This document shows, piece by piece, positions 48,813-61,004 of a stretch of DNA of 64,000 nucleotides (positions are counted from its first letter, which is position 1; every line of letters begins with the position of its first letter). This DNA is from Rhyacichthys aspro. Lineage: Eukaryota; Chordata; Actinopteri; Gobiiformes; Rhyacichthyidae. The notes below the pieces were generated by a model. It had not been told where the DNA came from. It was given only the letters and a program-made list of their open reading frames with translations, and searched no databases. The translations under genes were made by a program, and so were the position numbers. The stretch is from the NCBI GenBank assembly GCA_036850595.1, contig CM072160.1, positions 6,403,773 to 6,467,772 of the forward strand, given 5' to 3'.

Positions 48813-51800
48813 TGTGGCAGAACTCAAAGTGCTTCTCCCCCAGCAGTGTGCAGTTGTAGGAATAGGAAAAAAAAATTAAAAAAAGATCCATCCTTTGGGT
48901 TTTATGGAGCTTTTTGTCTACTCTTCAGTCAGACAGTCAAATTTTATGAGTGTAATTTATATTTTGACTGATGCGTTCCATTTTGTTCAACTCTGGACTA
49001 CAATATTTTACACGATGCACCAATAACGAGCTCAGCCACATGCATCCGACAGACTTGTTACTGTATTTTGTTGTGACTCTGCTCTAACCTTTGCTTCAAT
49101 CATTAAGCCGGAGCTCCCCGCGCTCCTCGTTCATTTATGTCGGTATTTTGCAAAACACATCATTTCACCTTTCAAACAATTACCTCTCATTCCTCCCTCG
49201 TTAATAAGCACACTGCAGCATTTGTGGCTCTCCATCTCCACACTGTAGCTGCGCTCGTTGCTAATGTGCTAATGAGATACTTTTCATAATTAGCTCGGGA
49301 TCTGTTTTCCAATCAGTCAGACAGTGAGAAGCTAATTAATCATAGCACATTAGCCAAGGCTCTATGTTTACATGTCTATTTACCTTGCTTTGTAGCAGCG
49401 GGACGACAATACCATACCGCCTGCTGATTTTGGACTAATGGAACGCTGCTGGATTCTTCGATGAAAGCTGAGGTCAGAAATAATTGATTTTTATTAATGC
49501 CTTGGGAGGTAAACATAAATCATGCCGAAAAATTTAAAGCTGAGTCCTGCTGTCACTTCTTGTTTGTTGACAATGATTGCTAAAAACAGTAATTAAAAAC
49601 TCTCCCTTATATTCAAAAGCCATGTCAAACCCACAAAGAGAGAGACTATTATGCATTCAGGTTGAGAGGAAGGTCATGTCCACCTGTCCAAACTGCCAGC
49701 GTAAGCGTGTGTGGGTCACTACTGAGATATTAGCTGCTGTTGAATAAAAAGCCATGGAGGACCATTGAAAGTGAAGGATTGACATATGAACACAATGCTG
49801 CCCCACAAGAAAATGAGTAGGTGTCAGTGTACACATGCAGCAGAAAAAGCATGACTGACAAGCAGCCAACCTGGATGAAAAACACTACTCACAGCAACTT
49901 TTGCCCATTAACCTCACAAACCTGCCACTTAAAAGGCCTTCCCAGTATGAAACGCTCCTAAAAAAGCCACTTCAACTTAATAACCTAATGGACAAGTGAG
50001 TGGGCCTCACTTAATATCAGGCACTGCCAAGTTGACTCCACACAGCCACTTACCAGCAGCACAGAGTATGTTTCAAAACTGATTCTCTACATTTGGATGT
50101 ATCTATCAAACAAAAGAAGTGGCAGAATAATATGCAAAGAGCCATTACCTATTAGAAGACTAATTTCCCTTCATACAATATATGTCAGAACATTCACATA
50201 AGGCTGAGACTTATGCCAAATATGTTTGTGAAGATTCTGTGTCGTCCTGCACACCATTTGCATCTAAATGACAAACGTGGGATTTTCTGTGATTATTCTA
50301 TTATTCTCTTTAAATGAGCTTTTTATATATTTAAGCCCTTCAAATATCACATTCTCCACAGCTGTGTGTTCAATATGTCATGTGAAGAAACTCCACTAGA
50401 CCAGACAGGTTTCGAGAGGGACTTGTCATTTCCTCCTAAAATCATATGTTCTATCAGAGAAGTCAGAAGTGTGTGCTCCAGACAAGTGTAGCTTATGTCA
50501 TGAATAAAAATAGGTTGAGCGACACCTGAATACAAAAGATGTATACCAACATGTCTTTTCTTGCTGCTGTTATCTGTGGCACATATCTATTTGTACCTGG
50601 GGCTTTTTTAGGGAGTATCTTATACTGTGTCAGACATAGACACAGCCATGCATAAAACAATGAGTCTATCTGTGCCAGTGCATTTCACTCTTCCTGACAA
50701 ACTGTCAGTGTGATTTTGAAGCTGTCGTAGAGTCGAAGTGATGCCTGATGTCAGTTTCAGCCTCGGCTTTGGCGCAGCACTGCCACATTTCCTGTTGTTC
50801 CAGACCAGTGAGTGTGGTGACTGTTGCACCCGCTCAACAGTCTGAGAGGATTACTGGACAGGTCTGCAGTGATGTAAAAGACTGAACTGAAAACTCCCAC
50901 AGCTTGGGTGGGCTTATTGGTTTCTCTTTTGAGTTACACTGCAGAATCGAGCACTCTCATAAACAAAAAATATTTTTAGCAGTATGATTTATTACTTATT
51001 TACAGTTTTGCATTTATATTCCTAGTAACGTTTGGCAATTGCAGGCAACTTATTTATATAAGGTGACTATTTCTGTACTGCACTGGCGTGGCAAAGAAAC
51101 TGAATGGATCAGAATAAACTACAAGTTGAAAATCTGTGTATGACGGAAAGACGTGACAGGAATATTTGAGCTTTCCACATCATGCAAAGGACTCTATAGC
51201 CCCTTTTAATTTTAGACACAAGCTTCATTTGGGCCTGTGCAGTGCTTCAAATGTGATCATATTTTTTGATTACTATTGCTATCTCACAGTTAATTTATAT
51301 CTCATTTTATAAAGTGCCCCAGGCTTGTATAAATCTAGTGTGGAAACTTAAAACTTTTAACTGAAGCAGCAAGAGATCAGTCAGTCAGACACTGAGTGCC
51401 TTCGATGTGCTGTAATTAAAACCTGGCTGGCCTAATTAATGGGGCTTAACCGCTACCTGTGCTGTGCCCTGCCACTCTGCCTCGCCAATTTAGTGAAAGA
51501 AGACAGCATTGCCTATAGTTAATTACTGGATTACTGTCTGTGCCCTCAGCTGTGTCTGCTTGGTTGGACACCACTGCTATGACAAGCACATGAAGTTGCA
51601 GTTTTTTGGAGTTTGTTTAGGTGTCCTAAAGCAACACCGAAAGAAGTGGGTAGAAGAAGAAAGTGAGAAAGAAATATATGTGGGAAGCAGTTAACAGGAC
51701 AAAAAGGAAAAAAAGAGTAAGGGAAATGTAAAGGAGGGCGGCAATATCTCAGTTTGGTGATGTTAATGCTTCTGTTTATTAATAATTGAGTGTCTCCATC

Positions 51801-52659
51801 CCACAGTCCCTCACGTATGAAACCCAGAATAAGCATGTGTTCTGCCTGCTGTGTGGGGAGTGTGTGTCAGTGATTTTTGTACCAGTGTGTGTTTTTTCTG
51901 GTGCGGCTGTCAGTCTTTTGAGAGCCAGAGGACATATACTGGTCAGCCAGCAACGCTCCCTACTGTCTCATCATTTCCTGCTTCTCCCTGTAGGGTGACC
52001 ATTACTCTGAGCCCCCTCAGGCCATGCCACAGCGGCACACACACAATAGGAAACAATCAAAAATGTTGGAGTAAGCACATGCACTTGCCCACACACATTA
52101 TACCTCTCTATCATCCGTCCTGCCCGGCTTGAGGGCTGAGTGGGCTCCTGCCCCGCATCATGGCCCCACGCTAAGGCCTTGGCCACATTAGGAGCCTGGC
52201 GGGAGTTAGCATGGCTAGCCGACTCAACAGCCTCCAGCTAGTATCCTCCCACGAGAGTTGGCACCCTTTGGAAGAGCTGGAACAGCCACAATTTAGCAGG
52301 GGTCTAATCCGGTTTGACTCTGATTTCCTCTGGTGTTCTGAGCCACCATGGGGCCTGTTCAGGACACTTTCCACTCTAAATGAGTAAGAAATATAGGTTC
52401 TGGATGTGATCTGTGCTTCCAGGTAATAAGGTAATGACTGGAGCCTACAGTGGGGTTGACAGTAAGAAAAAAAAAAGCAGGGATGCTGGGTACATGAAGC
52501 CAATTTAGAGACTTTCACAGTGATACCACATGACAGCTTTATGTGCTTTCTGTGCTGAGTGTGTCCTGCAGCTATGCCTCCCAGTCTGGATTAACACCTG
52601 AGCCATTCATGTGTCCTGCCATTGCATCCGTTGCTGTGCTGGTTTCAAATGGATCATAC

Positions 52660-52782
52660 CTGCATAAGGGATGGGAGCATCTTTGTCCAGGGCCACCAGA
52701 GGAGGATCCAGCAGAACTACGTCAGTGTTTTCCGTGATCACTCCATGGTAAGAAGTCTCTATCCAGGGCTTGTGTTTGTTTA
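52660..52782 (-). CDS. clstn2: clstn2 internal exon, start of mature ectodomain (cadherin repeat 1, first part)
   Basis: This 123 nt exon reads, from the second base of a Val codon, NKHKPWIETSYHGVITEN, then TDVVLLDPPLVALDKDAP and IPYA. This is the conserved opening of mature calsyntenin just after the signal peptide. The WIETSYHGVITEN form matches calsyntenin-2 as I recall it, better than calsyntenin-1 (WLEPTYHGIVTEN). The acceptor is a strong pyrimidine tract ending CTCTGCAG at 52788-52783. The donor is G|GTATGA with GT at 52659-52658. It starts with two bases of a codon, so the previous exon should end in G, and it leaves one base, which pairs with the GA opening the next exon to make Gly. 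Calsyntenins are type I membrane proteins of postsynaptic and secretory membranes that act in synapse formation and kinesin-1 cargo transport. The LDKDAP segment is the cadherin-type calcium-binding loop. The start codon lies in an upstream exon not in the window. Confidence 0.92.
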
Positions 52783-55700
52783 CTGCAGAGACAAAGAAGA
52801 GAAAAAGTAAATACTGACTGTCTCATTAGCATAATGACTTTAATAAAAAACTATCAAACGTCATAACATTGTCAAAGTTATTTTCAAGTAACGTAATCTG
52901 AGACTGGCAATTCTTCTTTTTGATAAATAGGGTAACCTACCAAATGGAAAGAATAGCCTGCATCTACTTTGAATTTTAGGCCCAGTCTATTTCCCTATGT
53001 TTGGACCTCTGCCCATAGAAAACTGAACACAACAATCAGTGTACTTGGTTTTAAGGTTTATCTTAAGTTTACAAGATGTCGTTTACAGCTTTAATTAGGT
53101 AATGCTAACAGTTATACAATTATATCTCATCTGCCAACACAAATGAATCACTTGAATGAATCACATTGTTTTTGCCCAGTATTGTACATGTAGAAACATT
53201 TGTAGTTTTGCCATGCAGCTAAAGATGTATGTTGTAGCATAGTATTGATAAAGAATGTGTATGAAAAAAATATTAGCTCAGTAAATAATAAAGTATCCCT
53301 CTGTGCATAGAAAGTACAACTACATTGTGGTGGATGGAGTATATGAACAGAACACTTTACACTTTTCTTCTTACTACTATTATTATGGCATCATGTGTGA
53401 TATAAAATGCATTGCTTCTGGCAAAGCTTCAGCAGCTCTTGTTTTTCTTTGGAACACTCATTTCACTTATCTCCCCTGCTTCTTTCTTTTGCCCCCCTTT
53501 TCTTCTTTTTTTCATTCAAACTATCCCTGCAGGTTTGAAACCTCTGTGCCACGCTTGATCAATGGCCACCACTGTGCTGCCAGCAAAAGGACTGTACACA
53601 GGCACAAGTCAAAACAGAGTTCATGAGCTGAGGGCCTGATTAAGGGCCACAACTGAGTCAGTCTCATGTGTGCTGTTCTGCATTCTGCCAAGCCACTTAC
53701 TATTGTTTAACTTCTTAGAGTCAAACAAAAAACAAAATGGAGACGACTAAAGACTCTGATTCTGCATTGGCACATTTCAGCTGAAGAGAAAACAGTGGAC
53801 GATTTCATTTCACACCTTTTCTAAAGTTCAAATCCATGTCGGTGGATTGAAATGGCACAAACGAACACTGTAATTTGAGATCCCTTGGGAAAGGCAATTT
53901 ATTGGAAAATGAAGAGCACATTAAATAATTATGTTCTATTCAAAGAAGAGAAACAAAAGAAAGCAGACATTCCTAAGTGCTAATCACAAGAGAATTGTCA
54001 CACACCACTTCAATTATTTACTGAATGCTCACGAAAAATCTTAAGTGTATTTTCCAAACAACACAGGCAGTCAAATATTACTAGACACCAACCCGCTCCA
54101 GTATGATTACCAAAATATATTTGTGTTGTGAACAAATGCAACTGTATTCCCTTTTCTTTCTAACACTCAGATAGAATATTGATGTGATTATTTGTTTTCA
54201 TTGCACTGCATCACCCATGAGCCTTGAAATTGGATTCAACAGCACTACATCACTGTAAAAAAATGAAGAAGTGCCAATCTCTGTCTCTTTGTCTATTTTT
54301 CAGAAACAAAAAGGGTAAGAAATAAGTATGCAATTTTTGAAAAGAAGGCACAGAGGTGGTGGTTAAAATTTGTATTCATGTTTTTAGGACACATTGTAAC
54401 AGGCAGTGAACCCTCAGGAAACATGCTAACTTTACAGTAGATGCATATTCATGAGCCTAAAACCAGAAAGCATTGATATAGTTAGAGAGATCATTTACAG
54501 GGACAGAGAGATGGGAACACAATAGTCTATTAGGACATGATAAATATGCATGAGTGTGCTAAGAGTCAGCAGCAATATGGCAATGGAAGATCAAACTTTA
54601 AATGCTAAAGTCATTTTCAAATAGTTTGCTCGCTGTGTTACAATCGTGGTGGAAACATAATTTATATCATCTGTAAGAATTAATAACATTGTACAGAGTT
54701 AGAGTTCACTGCTAAAAAATTACTTTTTTGTTTTACTTTCGCTTAAAGAAGAGGAAAAATACTTTATTCTCTTTTACTTTAATACTTTTACTCAACTTAG
54801 ACTTTATCATATGCAAATAAATGACAGTATCTTTGAGGCATTGATGAATAGCGGACTTTCAAGGTGGGCAGCGCTAAAGCAGCAAAGAGGTCTTATAACA
54901 CTGAAATGCTGCTTTCTGTTATTACATACATTTATACTAAATCAAATACAGTCTAAAGGAGGTATTCTTGAATAAAGAAACTAAGACATCATTCAAGTGT
55001 AAAAAAGAAAGCTGGTGAAGGAAGGTAATCTCTCGCTCCATCTTGGGACATGTGCACAACCCCCCAAAAATCTGTAATACAGAGTATAACTATTTGAGCA
55101 CAATGCTTGACAGCTAATGAGGAGCCTGGAGAATTTAAGAGGCTTGTACTTAACTCCATATTCCGTCTTTTTACAGCTTAGGAGCCCTTTTGACCTTTAA
55201 ATCCTTGATGCCGCGTTGAGTGCTGCTCACTGTATCTACTTACTGCTGTCAGAATGTCTTAAATACTGTCTTACCAGCCTCACTAAAATCTATTGTGTCG
55301 GAGCACAGTGATAGCAGGTACAAACTGTAATGGAACAAGACTTAATTACACATAGTGACCTTTGGGCCAATACACCAACCAGAATATAATGTTGTCCATG
55401 CTGTGTTTTGGCAGAATATGACAATTTTTAGAAGCAACATGTTATACTTTGTTCAATGCTGACATAATTTTGCATAAATTAGAAAGTAACGTAAAATTGT
55501 CATGAATGAAGTTTTGATAGTGAAGGTTATAGCATGTCCAAAAAGGCGCAGGAAACCATGTGCTGCAGAACCAACTTAAATCCACTTTGGCCCCTTCTCA
55601 AACTTCCAACACTGAAAGGATCTGCATTGTTGGATCCAAACACATTTCAGTGGTCTACTTAGTCCAGGTAACTCAGCATCCAATACAATGTGGATGCACT

Positions 55701-56144
55701 GCAATATCTATCTCATACTGAAATCGTCATCTTTTCACAGACATCAACATTTATAGTAATGAGGTCATTGGTCAGCACTGCTTACCCCACACTGCTGCTG
55801 CACAGAAGTCTCCTCATCAGAATTCATAAGAGCATAAGGAGTGTCCACCTCCAGTAATCGGCACAGTTTCACCGTGGCGTGTCACCCACACCCCTCGTTC
55901 ATAAACCGGAGCTTGAGCTAAGACATATAGCTCTGATGCCATAGAACGGAGTCAGCTTATTGACAGTTTGAGACATGCCCCAGAGTCCTAATGACAAAAC
56001 AGATGGAAATGCTGCTCCTATCTCACAAGCAATGCGCACTATCAGAGGTGGAATAGGAGGAAAGTGGCGGTAGGATTGGGCTGGTGTAAAAAATGGAATA
56101 GGCCAGGCCATCAGTACAGATTCCCAGGGGAAACATTGCAACCG

Positions 56145-56212
56145 CTTACTGAGATCGAACCTGTGGCTGCAAGCACTAATGCCTTGACACTAAGTGATTA
56201 GCTCCCTCCTCT
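56145..56212 (-). mobile_element. tRNA-derived SINE-like head
   Basis: Read on the minus strand, this segment has AATCACTTAGTGTCAAGG at 56199-56182, which resembles an RNA polymerase III A box. It is followed about 20 nt later by GGTTCGATCTC at 56161-56151, a good B box (consensus GGTTCGANNCC). Spacing and order fit a tRNA-like promoter. The sequence cannot fold into a clean tRNA cloverleaf, so a functional tRNA gene is unlikely. The body probably continues leftward to about 55900 (blocks such as GCAATGTTTCCCCTGGGAAT and CTATTCCATTTTTTACACC). I have no family name and found no tail repeat or target duplication. Confidence 0.45.
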
Positions 56213-59200
56213 GTGGCTTCAATCAAAACTAAACATGGTTAATCCTCTAATCAATATGATCGGAACATGACACCCGCCCCGGCCAAATGTGTCTGCGTCA
56301 TTTAGCTGTGCAGGTGAAGCGCACACAAGTCAGCCGAAATGACTTCACGCTGTTGTTTTTGTCACTAAAAGTCTCGGAGCTTTGTCTGTTAATGACACAC
56401 ACCAATAAGAAGATTTGTCCTTTCGACACTTTGATTGAACTGTGCAGTGCTCATCTACTTCTCTGCCTTCAGGCTTTAGACACTCTCTAATAGGAATGTG
56501 CGCTTCCAACAAACACACAAACATCTTAGACAAAACACTGCAGATGCACTCTGAGTGACCTCAATTTTTAAAAGTCAACACCGTCACTGGCCGTTAAAAG
56601 CACTCCGTAAATGGCATGTGATAACCTCTATTTGTGAATGGACAGAGTTTGATTTTCTAAGATGCAATAGCTTTGTATATGCTTTGGTAAACACAGGACC
56701 GTTGTGTTTGTATTGTTTTTACGTTTTGTTTATTCAGACCTAAGTTAGGATTAAAAGAGCATGTAATGACAAATCAACACATTATTTAAATGTCACTGAA
56801 CCTCATAAAGATGCAACGACCCAGACAGTCCTAATGAAAACATTCTTTAAAGGTTAGGTAGGCACAATTTGTGCCTGCATTTTTAGTTTGTTCATAGACC
56901 AGAGCACGTACTTGAGGTGCTACTGTGGTCATAGGCTGGAGAAAGGAGGACAGAAGAAAAACAAAAAAACAAAAAAATAGGACTCAATTTTGCATTACTG
57001 TTCATTTACAATCAAATGGACAGATTACAGGCACAATAAAACTTAATTTTCAAGATAACAATGCCATATTTATCTTTTAAAAAAGGTTAATCATTTTGGT
57101 TAACCTAAGATTTGAATCATAATGCAACACTTTACAAGCCGGGTCTGTAATTTCATTTCAGAGGAGCTGATTTGTGTAGAGACACATTTATTAAACCCTT
57201 CGGAATACTAACTTTGATGTGATTTTATCTTTGCAGAAATGAAGAGTTAAAGGCCACTGAATCATCTTTGTTCTTCATATCAATTTAATTAGAGGGGTTG
57301 AGGGATACAGTTATCAAGCCAGTACAGGCTAATATAATCAGGTTGTGTGACAGCTAAAAGGTGAATGCTGTAGCGCTCTTGCCCTTTAGTGCTGGCTGCT
57401 GGACAACGCGACTCTCTCCCGTCGCCATTTCACTGTCAATTAAGCTGAGAGTCGCGGTTCTGACTTGAGGCTGTGAGATGGCAGAGGTGCTATAACGGCT
57501 GATTAATCTCTGACCGGGCGACAGCAAGCCACCATAAATGTGCAGGTGGGGGCCACCTCTGAACAAGCAGGTGCACTGCAATCTGCATAGGCCCGGGGGG
57601 GACAAGAGAGGAAGAGAAACAGTTGTAATTAAAAATAAATCTGTAGGAAATTAAATTCTGATTGATAAGGTCAACAAACTGGGCCGTGATGAATACATCA
57701 GCATAATGAAAAGTAAACGTAGCACAGACAGTTAGCCATTACTGCGACCAACAGGCAATTACAGCTACATGGCAAACCAGGAGTTCCTGCCAGCTCCAAT
57801 AGGCTCAGGGATGTCTATCAACTGGTCACTGCAAACTCTTGAGGAACATCCCACTTTGTCACTATCAAGAGATACACTTACACTCTTTATTTTGTCTTCC
57901 CCCTCAGATACACTCATGCAGTGATCCTTGTCTCCTTTGAACCTTACAGATCTTTGCAAACTTTAATCTTTTTTCTTGGTCTCTTTTTCTGTGCTGGCTT
58001 CGTGCTTCACAGAGCAAGCTGACAGGAACCATCTGTCGGAAAAAGGACTTTATTAAATATAAAAGCCTCTTAGTAGATTTCCTGTTGAGATATACTGAGT
58101 CCACATTGATTCTGACTTTAGATCAGTTATCTAAAACAATATACTGCAAGGGCCAAAAAAAATCTCAACTGTCCACGTGCATCCAATTTGGTTGTGTTTG
58201 AATATAAAGAGTAGGTCACCTTGGTCTACTGTTCATGTCATTGCTTTCATAACAGAACTATTATAGGCCACACTCACACATGAACTGGCCTGTTTCCCAG
58301 GACAGTCCAGTTCATATTCATGTGGTACTAGTAAATGAAATAGCATTACTCAAACAAAGGCCTCATCCTGATTTCAAACAATCTCCTATATCTCAACACA
58401 GGATGTAATCGACTCACAGCAGTATTGATACATATATTTACATGCATCACCAAATTGCATCACTTTTTTTGCAAAACTACATTGTTTTTGGAAATGCATT
58501 ACATCTTGCAATTACATTGCAATTACTTTACATCTACCACCTTTATTATATTTGGAGTATTGCATTTAATTTTGCTCAGCGTGAGCCACCATAACCAATA
58601 AAATGCAACCATATTACTTCCTGTTGTATGGCTGGATAATTTTGGGCCCAATCTTGCACCTTACTAATTCCATGGACATTTGCAGTTGCCCCTCTGGGTG
58701 GGCAGATTTATAATGAGTTGTGGTCTTGTGCTTCTGTTCATGGAGCGAAAACATTTTATTCATTTATTTATTTTTTCTTTAAATCACAAGCTGAAGTTTA
58801 AAATGTCTCTAAACCCATAGCATGAGTGTTGTAAGCTTTGATACAAATGTTGAAGTGTAATTTGGTTTCCCGGGATGTCTGACATTGGCTGAGTCAGAAT
58901 AAGGATTCCCACATTCTTTTAGTGTCATGTCTGATGGAGGCCAAAGTGGTGAATATTTGAGTCCCCAGACTACGTATTTTGCCTTTGTACCCTATCAGTT
59001 AGAAAGAACCCACAAAAAGTAAGATTCATTATTCAGTCTGATCATGCAGTACAGGAAACTGTGTTCCTGCCAAAACACTCGGGTCACTCTGAGGTCGGCC
59101 CACCACAGACAGTGACCACCTGACCTCTGCTGTGCACAATACAGAGCTCCTTCTGCTGTGCTCTCATCTCTGAGCAGCATTTAGAGAACACGCACTAAAA

Positions 59201-60954
59201 ACCAAACCTCACTGCCTTCAGACCAAGACATGTCCACTGGGATCGTATTGAAAATAATGACATAGGCCTAAGAGTAATTCACCTGTTGCACTCTGTAACC
59301 TCTTTAACCTCCTACAGCAGTTCTGTTTTGGATTTAGCTCCTTGAGAAGGTGAGCTGTTTGTTCCCTTGAGCAAAGGGAGATAAATTGTGTTCCCTCGCT
59401 GCTTTTTTGGGTTTTGTTGAGAGTGAGCAATGCCCCAGCAGTGTAACCTAAGCAAATATTAATGTTTCTATGCAGGCTAATGGCAGAGAGTCTACTCTGG
59501 CCATGGTTTCAGTGCGTACGCCCTACATCTGTTCACATGTGGAAGGTCTTGGCAGGACAGGAGGGGTGTTTCAGTGACTGACTGGACAATGCAGCAGCGT
59601 GGTTTCCTGCACACGCAAAGCAGCTAATACAGAAAATGCAGCTTAATCATTATCAAATACAAAACACAATGACGTAGCTTTTGCACAAAATAAAAAATAG
59701 ACAGCCCCCAAGTACAGCCACACATATATAGTGGAGATGTATTCTCACCTCAGCGAACAATGGCATTTTTGTGTTGACATTTTTCTCTCTTCCTTCCCTC
59801 AATACTGTCCCTGCAGTAAAATGATTGAGCCCTGGCAAAGGTCAGGCTTTTATCATGAGCTTGTTTTTCTCCATACACCTTGGCTGAAGTTCAAACTTCT
59901 CTTTTTGAAGTCACAATGGAAAATGCAAAGGGAACTAGAGACTACTACTGCTAGAGAGTTAGTGTCTGTCTCTATAACCTTCTGAAATATGGCTTTAGGT
60001 ATAAAAGAGGAAAAACAAAGGGACAGACATTGTAAAAGTATTAAGTACAGGGCGTATATACTAAAAGCATCCATCGGATGGACGTAAGAGCGGGTAGATA
60101 GGAGCTGCAAAAGCCATTACCCCTAACTATCACGACCCCTCTTTATCAAATGGCTTCATAGTCACAAATGTTCCCACTGTGAGTCATTTGAGAGCCATTA
60201 TCCTTATCCATTATTGTATGTGCACTTCGAGGTATGGCATTTACAGTGTTTTCGTTTTTTCCAGCTCACCCGAGATGGAGCTACACCTACATTATTGACA
60301 GGGGTCAGAAATCACATGAATTTCAAATAGTGAATATGTTCAGATGAGAGCATGCTGCACAGAATGCAAAGCAGCAGGTGGGAATACATTACCTAAACCA
60401 CAAATTTGGGATGCTTTGTACAGTGTGGTGTAACTCATTTAAGGGTAGAGTTATTGAGTGACCTTGACAGTGATTTTAATCCCTGATTGGTGCTTGTTGC
60501 TTTTGCTTAAAGCTCCAGTTCCCATTTCTGAGAGGCAGTGCTATGGTACCTCCTCATAAGCCAAACTATTAAGCCATGTTTGTGTCTCCGAACTGGGGTG
60601 GACTGGTCCTATAGACAGGTCACTTCAAAGACAAAAAAATCCTAAACTATCTGTGTGTGCTGTTGAACATATAAGCACAGCCCGAAGTGTCTAGTCTTTG
60701 ATCCCTGCTGAATTAGTTGTGGCCATTTTGTGTGGCGCCTTAGGCCAGCTGTGAAACATGGGAGCTGAACTCACTGTGGGTAAATAAAAGTGTCCGTGGT
60801 GTAATCCTTTTAGACTGGCTGTGCTTTTATAGTGAAGGACAACATCATGAAATGTGAGGTGTAGAAATCTGGTTAAAGTAAAGCATGTGTGAGCATGGCA
60901 TGTGATCCTTCCATATGTAGCTGGGCTCTTTTTATATGCTATGCTTATTGATCT

Positions 60955-61004
60955 TGTGTTTTTTTGTTGTTGTTTTTTTTGTTTATTCTTTTTTTTTTTG
61001 TTTC
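60955..61004. repeat. T-rich low-complexity tract
   Basis: About 50 nt made almost only of T and G in patterns such as TTGTTGTTG and long T runs. It is a simple low-complexity tract in intron 1 with no recognised element beside it. Confidence 0.85.

Larger units (their letters stand above)
17514..52659 (-). other. clstn2: clstn2 intron, 35 kb
   Basis: The intron runs from the donor GTATGA at 52659 to the acceptor TTCTTTAG at 17514. It splits cadherin repeat 1 within a Gly codon. It carries the (AC)n tract at 20389, a TA palindrome at 23484-23587, a teleost repeat at 32148, a hAT remnant at 48401, homopolymer tracts and several complex GC-richer islands (about 20100-20350, 24230-24400, 38330-38650). 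The stretches 27590-27850, 32700-32910 and 49200-49400 are non-repetitive and rich in TAAT-type motifs. No coding exon was recognised in it. Confidence 0.88.

Noticed and set aside
4390..52782. Assignment to clstn1 or clstn3 instead of clstn2.
   Set aside because: At paralogue-specific positions (WIETSYHGV, EICAF, VVLN.TSGEG, TEGKIYDSILQ, NIRNTEKLS, DVKPVCKPGWQ) the exons follow calsyntenin-2 as I recall it; database comparison would settle it.
56145..56212. Functional tRNA gene.
   Set aside because: A and B boxes are present, but the acceptor and anticodon stems do not pair cleanly; a SINE head or tRNA-derived relic fits better.
57354..57605. Minus-strand frame in intron 1 considered as the missing signal-peptide exon of clstn2.
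   Set aside because: It begins with Met and has some GC, but shows no hydrophobic signal peptide and no donor leaving a final G in the phase needed to make the Val before NKHKPW.
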